Source: Gammaproteobacteria bacterium
GTDB taxonomy: Bacteria; Pseudomonadota; Gammaproteobacteria; Coxiellales; Coxiellaceae
Length of the DNA: 64,000 nt
Direction of reading: 5' to 3'
Assembly: GCA_030425685.1 (NCBI GenBank)
Contig: JAUIAD010000015.1
Location: forward strand, 22,865-86,864
Below, piece by piece: positions 46,221 to 54,933 of this stretch. Numbering within the stretch: position 1 is the stretch's first letter; each line of letters starts with the position of its first letter. A model generated the notes under the pieces. The model did no database searches, was not told where the DNA came from, and saw nothing but the letters and a program-made list of their open reading frames with translations. The position numbers and the translations under genes were made by a program.

Positions 46221-48329
46221 ATGAATAAAATAAGAACAGCCGTAATTGGCGTTGGCTATTTAGGTAAATTCCATGCTGAAAAGTATAAAAAAATACCCAC
46301 TTCTGAGCTAATAGCCGTTTGTGATACTAATGTAGAACAATGTAAAAAAATAGCCGCGCAATATGAAACAGAAGCCGTTGAAGATTACCGACAGCTAATT
46401 GGCAAAGTAGACGCCGTCAGCATAGCTGCGCCCACGCCATTACATCATGAAATAGGTTTATTCTTCCTTAAACATGGTGTCAATGTGCTGATTGAAAAAC
46501 CGATCTCAACAACCACCCAAGAAGCGGATGAACTTATTGCTGCTGCCAAACACAATAAGGTTATTTTGCAAGTGGGTCATCTGGAGCGTTTTAATAATGC
46601 GGTAAAAGCTGTTGAACCAACCCTATCTAATCCACGTTTTATAGAGTCTCTGCGCCTTGCGCCATTTAAGGCTCGTGGTACAGACGTTAATGTTATCTTA
46701 GACTTAATGATCCACGATATTGATATTATCCAATCGATTGTAAAATCCAATATCAGCAAGATCTCTGCTAATGGTGCATCGGTGTTATCAAATTTTATTG
46801 ATATTGCTAATGCGCGCATTGAATTTGAAAACGGCTGTGTGGCAAATGTCACAGCAAGTCGCGTCAGTCTTAAAACCGAACGCCGACTGCGTATTTTTCA
46901 GCATAATGGTTACATTAGCATGGACCTCGACAATAAGGTTATTGCCTCTTACCACAAAGGCAGTAAAGAAATGTTACCCGGCGTTCCCGAGATCATTAGC
47001 GAAGAAAAGCAATATGAAAAAACCGATGCGTTGCATGAACAAATTGAGGCGTTTCTCGATTGCATTATCCATAATAAACGCCCACTAGTTGATGGCGAAA
47101 CAGGTAAACGCGCCTTGGCCACCGCCATTGAAATTACCAATATTGCGCGACAGGCAAATAGCCAACATCTTAATCCAAAGGGCAACACACGCATTTGCAT
47201 TGTTGCAGGAGAAGCTTCTGGAGACTTACTCGGCGCTAATTTTACTAAATGTATCCGTGAACAAAAGCCGGGAATCGAAGTTATCGGCATGGGCGGCAGC
47301 CAAATGAAAGCTGCAGGTGTTGATTTAATCATTAATGCCGAAGAACAATTAATGCTGATCGGTTTTATCGATGTTATTAAGAACCTTGGCACCATTCGTA
47401 AAGCGATGAAAACGATGGTCGATGCACTTAAAACGCAGCGCCCAGACTTACTTGTTTTAATCGACTATCCCGGTTTTAATTTAAGGTTAGCAAAGCAAGC
47501 AAAAAAACTAGGCATCAAAGTTCTCTACTATTCCTGCCCACAGATCTGGGCCTGGCATTATAGCCGTATTCATAAAATTAAAAAATACATTGACCATATG
47601 GCAGTATTATTTCCTTTTGAAAAAGAGATGTATGATAAAGAAAATATGCCAGCAACTTTTGTTGGCCACCCTTTGGTCGACAATACTGAAAAAAATGCTG
47701 CTGTTAAAGAGGCCTTGGACAACTATGATTTAAAGCTTGAGCACCCAACCATTGCTTTGCTACCCGGCAGCCGCTTAAGTGAAATTGAGAAAATTTTACC
47801 GTCGATGGTTGCAGCCGCCGCATTAATTAAAAATGAAATTCCCGACGCGCAATTTATTTTGCCGATTGCGCCTAATTTATCAATAAAAGATATTAAACCG
47901 TTTTTAAGCAAAGATATTCATTTTGCCGATCATGATATCCACCAACTGTTACCACTGTGCAATGCCGCGATCGTTACCTCAGGAACGGCAACGCTTGAAA
48001 TTGCGCTGCACAAAATTCCGATGGTGATTGTCTATAAAGCCACGGCGTTAAATTACTGGATTGCACGTACGGTTATTAACAAGAAAATAAAATATATTGG
48101 CTTATGCAATTTAATTGCCGGAGAAGAAATTGCCAGAGAGCTGATTCAAAATGATGTTAAGCCACGCATCATCGCTGACGAGATCCTACGCATACTCAAT
48201 GATGAAACCTATCGTGCCTCTATCCTAGAAAAAATGGCAAAGATGAAGGATAAATTAGGTGGTGGAGATTGCTCTAATAAAGCTGCTGACATTGCCTTGC
48301 AACTATTGTCACCGACATCAACCGCGTGA
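46221..48329 (+). CDS. lpxB: Fusion: GnnA-like UDP-sugar 3-dehydrogenase + lipid A disaccharide synthase
   Basis: A 702-residue two-enzyme protein. Residues 1-315 are a Gfo/Idh/MocA oxidoreductase: Rossmann motif TAVIGVGYLGKFHAEKY, the IEKPIS motif at 92-97 and the HDIDIIQSI segment near 165. Residues 322-700 are LpxB: ICIVAGEASGDLLGA, IGMGGSQMKAAGVDLI, DYPGFNLRLAKQAKKLG, YYSCPQIWAWHYSRIHKIK and LLPGSRLSEIEKIL. LpxB joins UDP-diacylglucosamine to lipid X. Small oxidoreductases of this type (GnnA) oxidise the 3-OH of UDP-GlcNAc so that GnnB can install nitrogen, giving the 2,3-diamino-sugar lipid A known in Legionella. One ribosome binding site serves both halves and no internal stop or frameshift is seen. 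GnnB is not in the window. Confidence 0.9.
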   Translation: MNKIRTAVIGVGYLGKFHAEKYKKIPTSELIAVCDTNVEQCKKIAAQYETEAVEDYRQLIGKVDAVSIAAPTPLHHEIGLFFLKHGVNVLIEKPISTTTQEADELIAAAKHNKVILQVGHLERFNNAVKAVEPTLSNPRFIESLRLAPFKARGTDVNVILDLMIHDIDIIQSIVKSNISKISANGASVLSNFIDIANARIEFENGCVANVTASRVSLKTERRLRIFQHNGYISMDLDNKVIASYHKGSKEMLPGVPEIISEEKQYEKTDALHEQIEAFLDCIIHNKRPLVDGETGKRALATAIEITNIARQANSQHLNPKGNTRICIVAGEASGDLLGANFTKCIREQKPGIEVIGMGGSQMKAAGVDLIINAEEQLMLIGFIDVIKNLGTIRKAMKTMVDALKTQRPDLLVLIDYPGFNLRLAKQAKKLGIKVLYYSCPQIWAWHYSRIHKIKKYIDHMAVLFPFEKEMYDKENMPATFVGHPLVDNTEKNAAVKEALDNYDLKLEHPTIALLPGSRLSEIEKILPSMVAAAALIKNEIPDAQFILPIAPNLSIKDIKPFLSKDIHFADHDIHQLLPLCNAAIVTSGTATLEIALHKIPMVIVYKATALNYWIARTVINKKIKYIGLCNLIAGEEIARELIQNDVKPRIIADEILRILNDETYRASILEKMAKMKDKLGGGDCSNKAADIALQLLSPTSTA

Positions 48330-48342
48330 CAAAGCAACACAG

Positions 48343-48425
48343 CTAACACATTGAAAAGCTAAATACGATAAAGTGGCTACTTTTTTGCAATGAAACATTT
48401 ATATCCTTTATTTTCAATGTGTTAG
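48343..48425. repeat. 83-bp inverted-repeat element after lpxB
   Basis: A perfect 15-bp inverted repeat (CTAACACATTGAAAA at 48343-48357; TTTTCAATGTGTTAG at 48411-48425) encloses 53 bases without an ORF. It starts 14 bases after the lpxB stop codon. It may be a miniature insertion element or a long-loop hairpin limiting read-through. Confidence 0.6.
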
Positions 48426-48518
48426 AAACATGCCAAGTTCACTTTGTTGCAATGCAATATAACCCCAACAATCACCTGCACCCTTTTTGTATAATACAAA
48501 AACAATATACGAGCAGTT

Positions 48519-49613
48519 ATGGGGTGGTTTATGAGACTAGTACAAAGAAGACTGGGTTCACATTTCAGAAGATTTCATAGTAGAGCAAGCCTTAAATATC
48601 TTAAGCAAAAAAGAGCAACATTTTTAAAAAATCAATCACGCGGTGGCTTTGATGCTACGGCAAAACTCCATTGGGTGAGGCAACACCTATATAAGCTACA
48701 CCGCTTAAATGGCCCCAGGCAGTGGAAACCCTATCAAGACGATCTAACAACTGGCTTTTTCCATAATGCAAAAGTCAAAACCGGGTATAGCCATGACTAT
48801 AACAAATCCGTTTTAGTAAGCCACACGGGCACTCAATATACCGTACCCGGTGACACGGCAACGACAGTGACCGACGCACGAGACTTTGCTAGTGAAGACT
48901 TAGCACAAGCAATCATTAAAAAGAAAATCAACAAAGTCGCAACACTTTACACCGGCTCACTAAATACATTTTCTAGTTCAAAATCACTAGGATTAGACGT
49001 AGCAGAAACACTCGAGGCCAGCGTTCCGGGACTTTATCTAGCCGGTACGGTCAATGCAGAAACAGGGCTCTATCAATATGGAGAGGCAGCCTACAATGGT
49101 TACGTCAATGAAGGACGTGAAAATTATATGGAGGCCATAGTGTCAGCGATTTACTTTAACTATCTTGGTAAGATCATGTTAGCACAGCAAAATGTCCCCA
49201 TCCCAAGAACAATCAGTATGTCACACAGCTGGGGTTGCCCATCTTTTGTTGAAGAATACAGTTTTACCGTAGTGGCATTATACGAAATGTGCCAAGAATT
49301 GGGCTTAGACTTTTATTTGCCGCATGATCACATCGTCATGGTTGACCCACGTTACCCTTGGACTTGTGGTGACCGTTTTAAGGATCAAATAGCTTTTCTA
49401 CGCGGAGCCGTTGGTGTTCAAGGGCATGTCATTAAGGATACGGCGTCACTTACGTCAGGTGGGTTTGATACCATTGAAAGTTGGAGCGGAAATCAATTTA
49501 GCACAGAAATTAGCGATAAAGCCATACAGGTTGATAGCTACAAACAGGTCTCTCTTGGACACGCCTTTAAAAATCATCTACCCAACATCGAGGAACTACT
49601 GAAAGATTTGTAA
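48519..49613 (+). CDS. Orphan protein, possibly hydrolase-like
   Basis: A 364-residue protein (360 if the ATG at 48531, preceded by GGGGTGG, is used). A -10 like TATAAT at 48490-48495 lies just upstream. The N-terminal 45 residues are strongly basic (many Arg, Lys and His), the rest is of mixed alpha/beta character. ISMSHSWGCPSF near residue 230 resembles a serine-hydrolase nucleophile elbow (S-x-S-x-G in place of G-x-S-x-G), and LPHDHIVMVDPRYPW near residue 270 could supply acid and histidine. These are weak hints and I do not assign a family. It lies upstream of the second two-component system, 86 bases away, on the same strand. Confidence 0.6.
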   Translation: MGWFMRLVQRRLGSHFRRFHSRASLKYLKQKRATFLKNQSRGGFDATAKLHWVRQHLYKLHRLNGPRQWKPYQDDLTTGFFHNAKVKTGYSHDYNKSVLVSHTGTQYTVPGDTATTVTDARDFASEDLAQAIIKKKINKVATLYTGSLNTFSSSKSLGLDVAETLEASVPGLYLAGTVNAETGLYQYGEAAYNGYVNEGRENYMEAIVSAIYFNYLGKIMLAQQNVPIPRTISMSHSWGCPSFVEEYSFTVVALYEMCQELGLDFYLPHDHIVMVDPRYPWTCGDRFKDQIAFLRGAVGVQGHVIKDTASLTSGGFDTIESWSGNQFSTEISDKAIQVDSYKQVSLGHAFKNHLPNIEELLKDL

Positions 49614-49699
49614 GTTAGCAAGTTTTAAACAAATAAAACATGCTGCAAACATTTATGCTACTATAGAATAATAGATCAATAAGTAAGCGAATTACTAAG

Positions 49700-50428
49700 A
49701 TGGAACGAAAGCGCATATTACTGATCGACGATGATCCTGAAATAAGGACCTTGCTGACGCGCTATTTAACGCAAAAAGGCTATCTGGTCAGTTGCTCTAA
49801 AGACGGCCAGATTGCCTTAAAAACAGCAAAGCAAAAGAATTTTGACCTTATTATATTAGATATTATGCTGCCTGGCTGGTCAGGCCTTGAGGTTTGCAAA
49901 AAGTTACGTAATGTTACGCCCACACCGATCATTCTGTTCACTGGTTCAGAATCTGAAGAAGTCTTTTTACAAGGACTTGAATTTGGTGCCGATGATTTTA
50001 TTCAGAAATCTTCTAGTATGGATATCATTCTCGCTAAAATTGATGCGATGATACGACGCAATACCATTAAGAAAAAAGGTTTATCATTTTATGAATCAAA
50101 TTACACTTGCGCGCAGTTTTCCGGCTGGTCTTATTATCCCAAAAAAGCCTTGCTCACATCACCAGAAGATATCGAAATTTTTTTAACTGACAATGAAAAT
50201 AAATTAATGACGCTGCTGTGCAAAGATATCAATATTGTTTGCCTACGAGAAACCATCGCCAAATGGCTGAATATTAGTTCGAAAAAAGGGTTTGCCCGTT
50301 CCGTTGATATTATTGTTTGCCGCTTGAGAAATAAACTGAAAAAATTGCATCCAAAAATAAAATTGATTAAAACCATTCGCAATAAAGGTTATCAACTTAA
50401 TACGGAATCAATTGATTATGAAGAGTAG
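49700..50428 (+). CDS. OmpR-family response regulator, system 2
   Basis: A 242-residue paralogue of the regulator at 22031, aligned without gaps through the receiver: acidic D11/D12, phospho-acceptor D54 in LIILDIMLPGW, T81 and K103. The residue after the conserved lysine is serine (K103-S104) where a cis-proline is nearly universal, which may alter the switch loop. The winged-helix domain (about 140-240) ends in IRNKGYQLN. Its stop codon lies within the start of the kinase gene, an overlap of 11 bases, so both are translated together. Confidence 0.92.
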   Translation: MERKRILLIDDDPEIRTLLTRYLTQKGYLVSCSKDGQIALKTAKQKNFDLIILDIMLPGWSGLEVCKKLRNVTPTPIILFTGSESEEVFLQGLEFGADDFIQKSSSMDIILAKIDAMIRRNTIKKKGLSFYESNYTCAQFSGWSYYPKKALLTSPEDIEIFLTDNENKLMTLLCKDINIVCLRETIAKWLNISSKKGFARSVDIIVCRLRNKLKKLHPKIKLIKTIRNKGYQLNTESIDYEE

Positions 50429-51689
50429 TCAAAGGAAGCAAACTACCGCCTTTTACTTTTTACGTTATATTAAACCTATTTTTATTATCATCATTATTAT
50501 TCACTTAAGCGCAAACTTCTTTTCCTTTTACATGTTTATTGATTTTGTCCGTCATGATGCAAACCGTGATCTTGTAGCACAAACTTCTGTGGTTATTCAA
50601 CATGCCTTAAAAGCAAGGAAAAAAAATCAATTACGTAAGCAAATTGTCATATTAGAGTCGTCAAAAACCATGCCGGGATTTGACCTTGAAATTATTGATA
50701 AAAAACCTGCTGGTGCCATTATCTTACCGCCCAACGGATCTATTGATATTCAACAGGAAAAATCTATCCACCACCAAATGAATCGGGATAAGCGTATATA
50801 TGTCGCACTATATTTACCACAGCTAAAACAATGGCTCAGCATCACCGCAAAAAGACACTTAGATTACGATGATGAAACGGTAGTAAAATTTATATTTGGC
50901 GTTATTATTCCTATATCCGTGACACTTTTCTTTGCGTTATTGTACTGGGTATTAGCTGGCAAGCAGGTTTCCAGTTCACTTTTATCTTCACTAGGAAAGA
51001 AAAATCCAAAACAAAAATCATCGACAGCTGAACCACATGAAATCACGGCTTTAAAAGAAAAAATTCAGCAGATTATTTCTGAGCAAACTATTTTATTAAG
51101 ATCAATCTCGCATGACTTAAAGTCACCGCTACTAAAGCTGCGCTTGCATTTAGAAGATTTGAAAAGCCACCAGAAATTTGACCAGCTTAATAAGCAAGTT
51201 GATTATATGGATGAGATAATTCAATCTTCACTGACATTTTCTAAGTTATCTGAACAAAATATAAAATTTAAAAAAACAGAGTTAACCAGCTTACTGCACC
51301 AGGTCCACGACGAGCATTATGCCTCTTACTCTACGATTAAATTTAAAATACCAAGATCATTAGTTATTATCAGGGCAAATTCAACACTGTTAAAAAGGGC
51401 TATTATTAATTTGGTAAATAATTCACTTAAATTTACGAAATCTATTACTGTTACTCTAAAAACAAAAGAAAATGAAGCCATTATTACTGTTGCTGATGAA
51501 GGCCCTGGTATGTCTACCGAGGAAATAGAACAGGCAACCAAACCTTATAAAAAGTTAACTAATATTAAAAGTGGGCTAGGACTGGGGTTAACTATCGTCA
51601 AAAAAATCGTTGAACTTCACCAAGCAACGCTAAACATTAAAAGTCGAAAAAAAGGTGGGCTGTCAGTTAGCATCCATCTAAAAAGCTAG
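50418..51689 (+). CDS. Sensor histidine kinase, system 2
   Basis: A 423-residue membrane kinase, starting at ATG 50418 inside the end of the regulator gene (a TTG at 50412 is less likely). Transmembrane segments lie near residues 19-42 and 157-180, with a periplasmic domain of about 115 residues. The phosphoacceptor is H232 in RSISHDLKSPLLKLRL, the same position as in the paralogue at 22764. The ATPase boxes NLVNNSLKFTK, DEGPGMSTEE and GLGLGLTIVKKIV are intact. The sensor domains of the two kinases share little sequence, so they probably respond to different signals. Confidence 0.92.
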   Translation: MKSSQRKQTTAFYFLRYIKPIFIIIIIIHLSANFFSFYMFIDFVRHDANRDLVAQTSVVIQHALKARKKNQLRKQIVILESSKTMPGFDLEIIDKKPAGAIILPPNGSIDIQQEKSIHHQMNRDKRIYVALYLPQLKQWLSITAKRHLDYDDETVVKFIFGVIIPISVTLFFALLYWVLAGKQVSSSLLSSLGKKNPKQKSSTAEPHEITALKEKIQQIISEQTILLRSISHDLKSPLLKLRLHLEDLKSHQKFDQLNKQVDYMDEIIQSSLTFSKLSEQNIKFKKTELTSLLHQVHDEHYASYSTIKFKIPRSLVIIRANSTLLKRAIINLVNNSLKFTKSITVTLKTKENEAIITVADEGPGMSTEEIEQATKPYKKLTNIKSGLGLGLTIVKKIVELHQATLNIKSRKKGGLSVSIHLKS

Positions 51690-51788
51690 CACTTGCATAA
51701 TAGCTTATGCTGGAGCTTGATACTAGGATCTAGAAACTGGAGACACCAAGCCGCATCATTGATTGAGATACAATAAGTTCCCTGCTAC

Positions 51789-51911
51789 ACCCTTTTGTTA
51801 CGCGGCGGGCACTACGAAACCGACGACCGCAACGGAAGAAAAAGGATTTAAAAGCCACTTATAACGCGTTGCAGTCGCCGTTCCGTAGCGCCCGCCGCAT
51901 AATAAAAGGGT
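51789..51911. repeat. 123-bp imperfect inverted-repeat element, MITE-like
   Basis: The left arm beginning ACCCTTTTGTTACGCGGCGG matches the inverted right arm ACCCTTTTATTATGCGGCGG; about 28 of the first 32 bases pair and the differences are all transitions. The interior (about 50 bases) has no ORF. Size, intergenic position and lack of coding resemble the element at 7711-7821, but the arm sequences differ. Confidence 0.68.
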
Positions 51912-52016
51912 TAACTTGGTGCCTAACAGAATCTCAGATTTCAACAGGTATTTTGGGTTTAAGGTGTTGCCAGTGAACAAAACCATACACTCAAAACTAT
52001 CACATCACACCAAAGG

Positions 52017-52034
52017 GGCGTAGCATGCTACGCC
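52017..52034. repeat. Intergenic palindrome variant GGCGTAGCATGCTACGCC
   Basis: An 18-bp perfect palindrome. The C to T change of the left arm is matched by G to A in the right arm relative to the common form, so pairing is kept. It lies 35 bases beyond the lpxA stop codon. Confidence 0.85.
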
Positions 52035-52068
52035 AGCTCACTATCAGCAGCAAAGCGCTAAACAATAA

Positions 52069-52839
52069 CTACTTCGCAATACCACGCTTAGAATTCTTAA
52101 TAAAATCTATCCACAAACCAACCTCGGGTGAATCAACCGCCAGCTTTTCCAACGCTTCATAAAGCGCTTCGTTTTTCAGACGACGGCGAAAAACAATGGC
52201 AAAAGCCTTTTTTAATAGCACCAACGTTTCTTCAGAAAAACCTAGCCGTTTTAAACCCACCGAATTAAGACAACGAGGCGAGCCCGGATTTCCAGTTACC
52301 AGCGTAAAAGGCAAAATATCTTGTGCCACCTTCGTTGCGCGACCTAAAAAACTATAATCACCAATAGTCACAAACTGATGCACCGCCGTTAACCCACCTA
52401 ACACAGCATGATTACCGACAACAACATGCCCAGCAATAGTCGCAGCATTAGCAAAAACAACATGGTCGCCAACTATACAGTCATGCGCCACATGGGAGCA
52501 CGACATAATAAGATTATTATTACCAATTTTGGTCAGGCCTCCCCCTTGTTTTGTGCCGCGATTCAGCGTCACATATTCACGAACCGTATTATTATCACCA
52601 AGCTCAAGCCAAGTTTCTTCATCATTATAAGCCAAATGCTGAGGATCAGAACCTACCGACGCAAATGGGAAGATCTTATTGTTCTTACCCATTTTTGTGT
52701 TTTTTTGAATATAAACATTAGGGCCAATTTCAGTACCTTCGCCAACCTCAACATTTTCCCCAATCGTCGTCCAAGGACCTATTTTTACATCGTCAGCAAT
52801 CTTCGCACTAGGATGAATATCTGCTCTGTTATCTATCAT
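52069..52839 (-). CDS. lpxA: UDP-N-acetylglucosamine acyltransferase
   Basis: First enzyme of lipid A synthesis, adding a 3-hydroxyacyl chain to the UDP-sugar. The 256-residue chain is a left-handed beta-helix with hexapeptide repeats (IHPSAKIADDVKIGPWTTIG onwards, to about residue 190) and a helical C-terminal domain. ADPQHLAY-like SDPQHLAYNDEETWLELGDN and the HVAHDCIVGDH region carrying the active-site histidine are present. If the cell makes a 2,3-diamino sugar (see the GnnA-LpxB fusion), this LpxA would be expected to form an amide at position 3. Start overlaps the fabZ end by 11 bases. Confidence 0.95.
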   Translation of the reverse strand: MIDNRADIHPSAKIADDVKIGPWTTIGENVEVGEGTEIGPNVYIQKNTKMGKNNKIFPFASVGSDPQHLAYNDEETWLELGDNNTVREYVTLNRGTKQGGGLTKIGNNNLIMSCSHVAHDCIVGDHVVFANAATIAGHVVVGNHAVLGGLTAVHQFVTIGDYSFLGRATKVAQDILPFTLVTGNPGSPRCLNSVGLKRLGFSEETLVLLKKAFAIVFRRRLKNEALYEALEKLAVDSPEVGLWIDFIKNSKRGIAK

Positions 52840-53287
52840 TATTTACAACACCTGATACTAATACTTCCGCACTACACACCACGTCTCCATCAACAATTCC
52901 TTTCCCAGAAAACTTCCACAAATCACGCCGCTGCTTAAGCAACTCAACATGAAACTCCAGCTGATCTCCTGGCACCACCATCCGCTTAAAACGTGCCTTA
53001 TCAACTCCAGCTAAAACACATAAATTGCCATGCTGCGGTCCCCAGCCACGTATTTTCGCCATCAATAATCCCATTGCCTGCGCCATGGCCTCTATCATCA
53101 GCACACCCGGCATCACAGGCTCATCTGGGAAATGTCCGGTAAAAAAGGGTTCATTAGTGGTTACATTCTTAACCGCAACCATCGAGGGATTTTCTTTTTC
53201 TAGGTCACAAGATAAAACCTTATCGACCAACAAAAACGGGTAGCGATGAGGGATATATTCTCGTATTTCTTTATTTGTCATTATCAT
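52829..53287 (-). CDS. fabZ: 3-hydroxyacyl-ACP dehydratase
   Basis: Dehydrates 3-hydroxyacyl-ACP in fatty acid elongation and competes with LpxA/LpxD for the same substrate. The 152-residue hot-dog fold shows YIPHRYPFLLVDKVL, FFTGHFPDEPVMPGVLMIEAMAQ with the catalytic His and Glu, and the C-terminal sheet. Conserved position between lpxD and lpxA. The start at 53287 overlaps the lpxD stop; an ATG two codons later at 53281 is equally possible. Confidence 0.95.
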   Translation of the reverse strand: MIMTNKEIREYIPHRYPFLLVDKVLSCDLEKENPSMVAVKNVTTNEPFFTGHFPDEPVMPGVLMIEAMAQAMGLLMAKIRGWGPQHGNLCVLAGVDKARFKRMVVPGDQLEFHVELLKQRRDLWKFSGKGIVDGDVVCSAEVLVSGVVNNDR

Positions 53288-54318
53288 TATTTAGTTTCCT
53301 GAGATGCTTCTAATTTTTTTACGCGCGCAAAAAGGTCGCCTAATTTCCAATAGCGAATAATGCTTTTTTTCCAATCCTGTAGCGGTTGCAATAACATTGT
53401 AGATCCATAGGCCCCGGGTTTCGTTATTGGCTTCATCACGGATGAAGCCCCTGCTAACATCACACCATCTGTTATCTTGATATGCCCATTAATAATGGCT
53501 GCTCCACCGATAGTACAATGTTTGCCTATCTTGGTGCTGCCAGCAATTCCTGTGCAACCCGATATCAGCGTGTGGTCACCTATTTCAACATTATGCGCAA
53601 CCATTACAAGGTTATCGATTTTAACACCATTACCCAGTTTAGTATCATCCAAGGCACCACGATCAACCGTTGTGTTGGCACCAATCTCGACATCATTACC
53701 AATAGTAACGCGCCCGATTTGTGGGATCTTAATCCACTGATGTTTGTCATTAGGCGCAAAACCAAATCCATCGGCACCAATCACGACACCACTATGAATA
53801 ATCGCACGATCACCAATCACAATATCATCATAAATCGTTACGCGACTATATAGTAAAGAAGATTCTCCAATCGTCACGTTGTTACCAATATGAGTTCCTG
53901 AACGAATTATCGTCTTGGCGCTAATTTTTACATTATCACCAATAACAACATAAGCACCCAAGTGAGCGCTATCATCTATATCACACCCTTCCCCTACTAT
54001 TGCCGTAGGATGTCGACCTGGTTTAGGCGTCATACGAGGGTTAAATAATTCAGTGAGTTTAATAAATTCTAATTTGGAGTTGCCAACAACTAAGGCATTT
54101 TTATCACATAAATTCGCGCACCGTTCTGGTACGACGACAGCAGATGCCTTGGTGTCATTTAGTAAGTGAACATGTTTTTTATCTGCTAGAAAAGAAACAT
54201 CACCAGATTTTGCACTTTCAAGTGAGGCAATACCATAAATCTTACAATCGGGGTCGCCTCGCAACTTAGCACCAATTATTTCACTAAGCTCTGCAAGGGT
54301 ATAAGCTTCTTGAGTCAT
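53287..54318 (-). CDS. lpxD: UDP-3-O-acylglucosamine N-acyltransferase
   Basis: Third step of lipid A synthesis, acylating the 2-amino group. The N-terminal uridine-binding domain (about 1-100: YTLAELSEIIGAKLRGDP and IASLESAKSGDVSFLADKK) precedes a beta-helix of hexapeptide repeats (about 110-290; IIHSGVVIGADGFGFAPN, NTTVDRGALDDTKLGNGVKI) and a C-terminal helix. The frame is open to 54369, but ATG 54318 (MTQEAYTLAEL) matches the family start. Lies between skp and fabZ in the usual order. Confidence 0.95.
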   Translation of the reverse strand: MTQEAYTLAELSEIIGAKLRGDPDCKIYGIASLESAKSGDVSFLADKKHVHLLNDTKASAVVVPERCANLCDKNALVVGNSKLEFIKLTELFNPRMTPKPGRHPTAIVGEGCDIDDSAHLGAYVVIGDNVKISAKTIIRSGTHIGNNVTIGESSLLYSRVTIYDDIVIGDRAIIHSGVVIGADGFGFAPNDKHQWIKIPQIGRVTIGNDVEIGANTTVDRGALDDTKLGNGVKIDNLVMVAHNVEIGDHTLISGCTGIAGSTKIGKHCTIGGAAIINGHIKITDGVMLAGASSVMKPITKPGAYGSTMLLQPLQDWKKSIIRYWKLGDLFARVKKLEASQETK

Positions 54319-54410
54319 TGATTCTGGGCCTTTTTTACTTCCGTAGAGTGGGCTAAGTGCTAAGCACAAAACCCACTACGCAATTTCACTCTGCCCTACG
54401 GCTTCATAAC

Positions 54411-54902
54411 TTATAGACTTGAAATAACTTGATCCGTTACATCTTTGCTGTCTTTAGCATAAAGTACAGTTGTATTGACCAATACCATATCTAAGTTATC
54501 TTTCTTAGCTACTTTCTCAGCACCACCTCTTAGCTTACCAAGAAAATCACTCATCACTTTAGCTTGTGCAGCAATAACAGCTTGTTGGTATTTAGCCTGT
54601 GCCATCTGCAGTTTGCCTTGCAATGCCATGATTTTTTGTTTTAATTTCTTAACTTCATCTTTTTTCATCACAGATTGGTTGCGCTGTAACTGTTTTTGAT
54701 CTGCTTGCATAGTCTTAACCATTTCCATTAACTTTGCACGCTTATCAGAAAACTTCTTACTTAAGTTTGACTGAATCTGTTTCAATTCAGGTGCAGATTT
54801 AAATACCTTCTGCATATCTACCACACCAACACCTGCCGCCACGGCATTTGCAGAAAATACTGCTGCCAAAGCGATACCCGCTGCTAGTAATACTCGTTTC
54901 AT
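54411..54902 (-). CDS. skp: Periplasmic chaperone Skp/OmpH
   Basis: Holds unfolded outer membrane proteins in the periplasm for BamA. From ATG 54902 (GGAGAAGAC upstream; the frame opens earlier at 55028 inside bamA) the 163-residue protein has a signal peptide (MKRVLLAAGIALAAVFSANA), then VGVVDMQKVFKSAPELKQIQ and a long Lys/Gln-rich coiled coil (about residues 45-120), ending in the conserved C-terminal strand region DMVLVNTTVLYAKDS. It follows bamA by 31 bases. Confidence 0.93.
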   Translation of the reverse strand: MKRVLLAAGIALAAVFSANAVAAGVGVVDMQKVFKSAPELKQIQSNLSKKFSDKRAKLMEMVKTMQADQKQLQRNQSVMKKDEVKKLKQKIMALQGKLQMAQAKYQQAVIAAQAKVMSDFLGKLRGGAEKVAKKDNLDMVLVNTTVLYAKDSKDVTDQVISSL

Positions 54903-54933
54903 TGTCTTCTCCTCAGTTTTTTTTTGAACTAGT

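Larger units (their letters stand above)
51690..52068. other. Gap between kinase 2 and lpxA
   Basis: Convergent intergenic region. It holds the 123-bp inverted-repeat element and the palindrome listed separately. No gene is supported on either strand. Confidence 0.5.

Noticed and set aside
48490..48495. Full promoter for the orphan at 48519
   Set aside because: A good TATAAT is present but no -35 box at 16-18 bases; noted only inside the gene entry.
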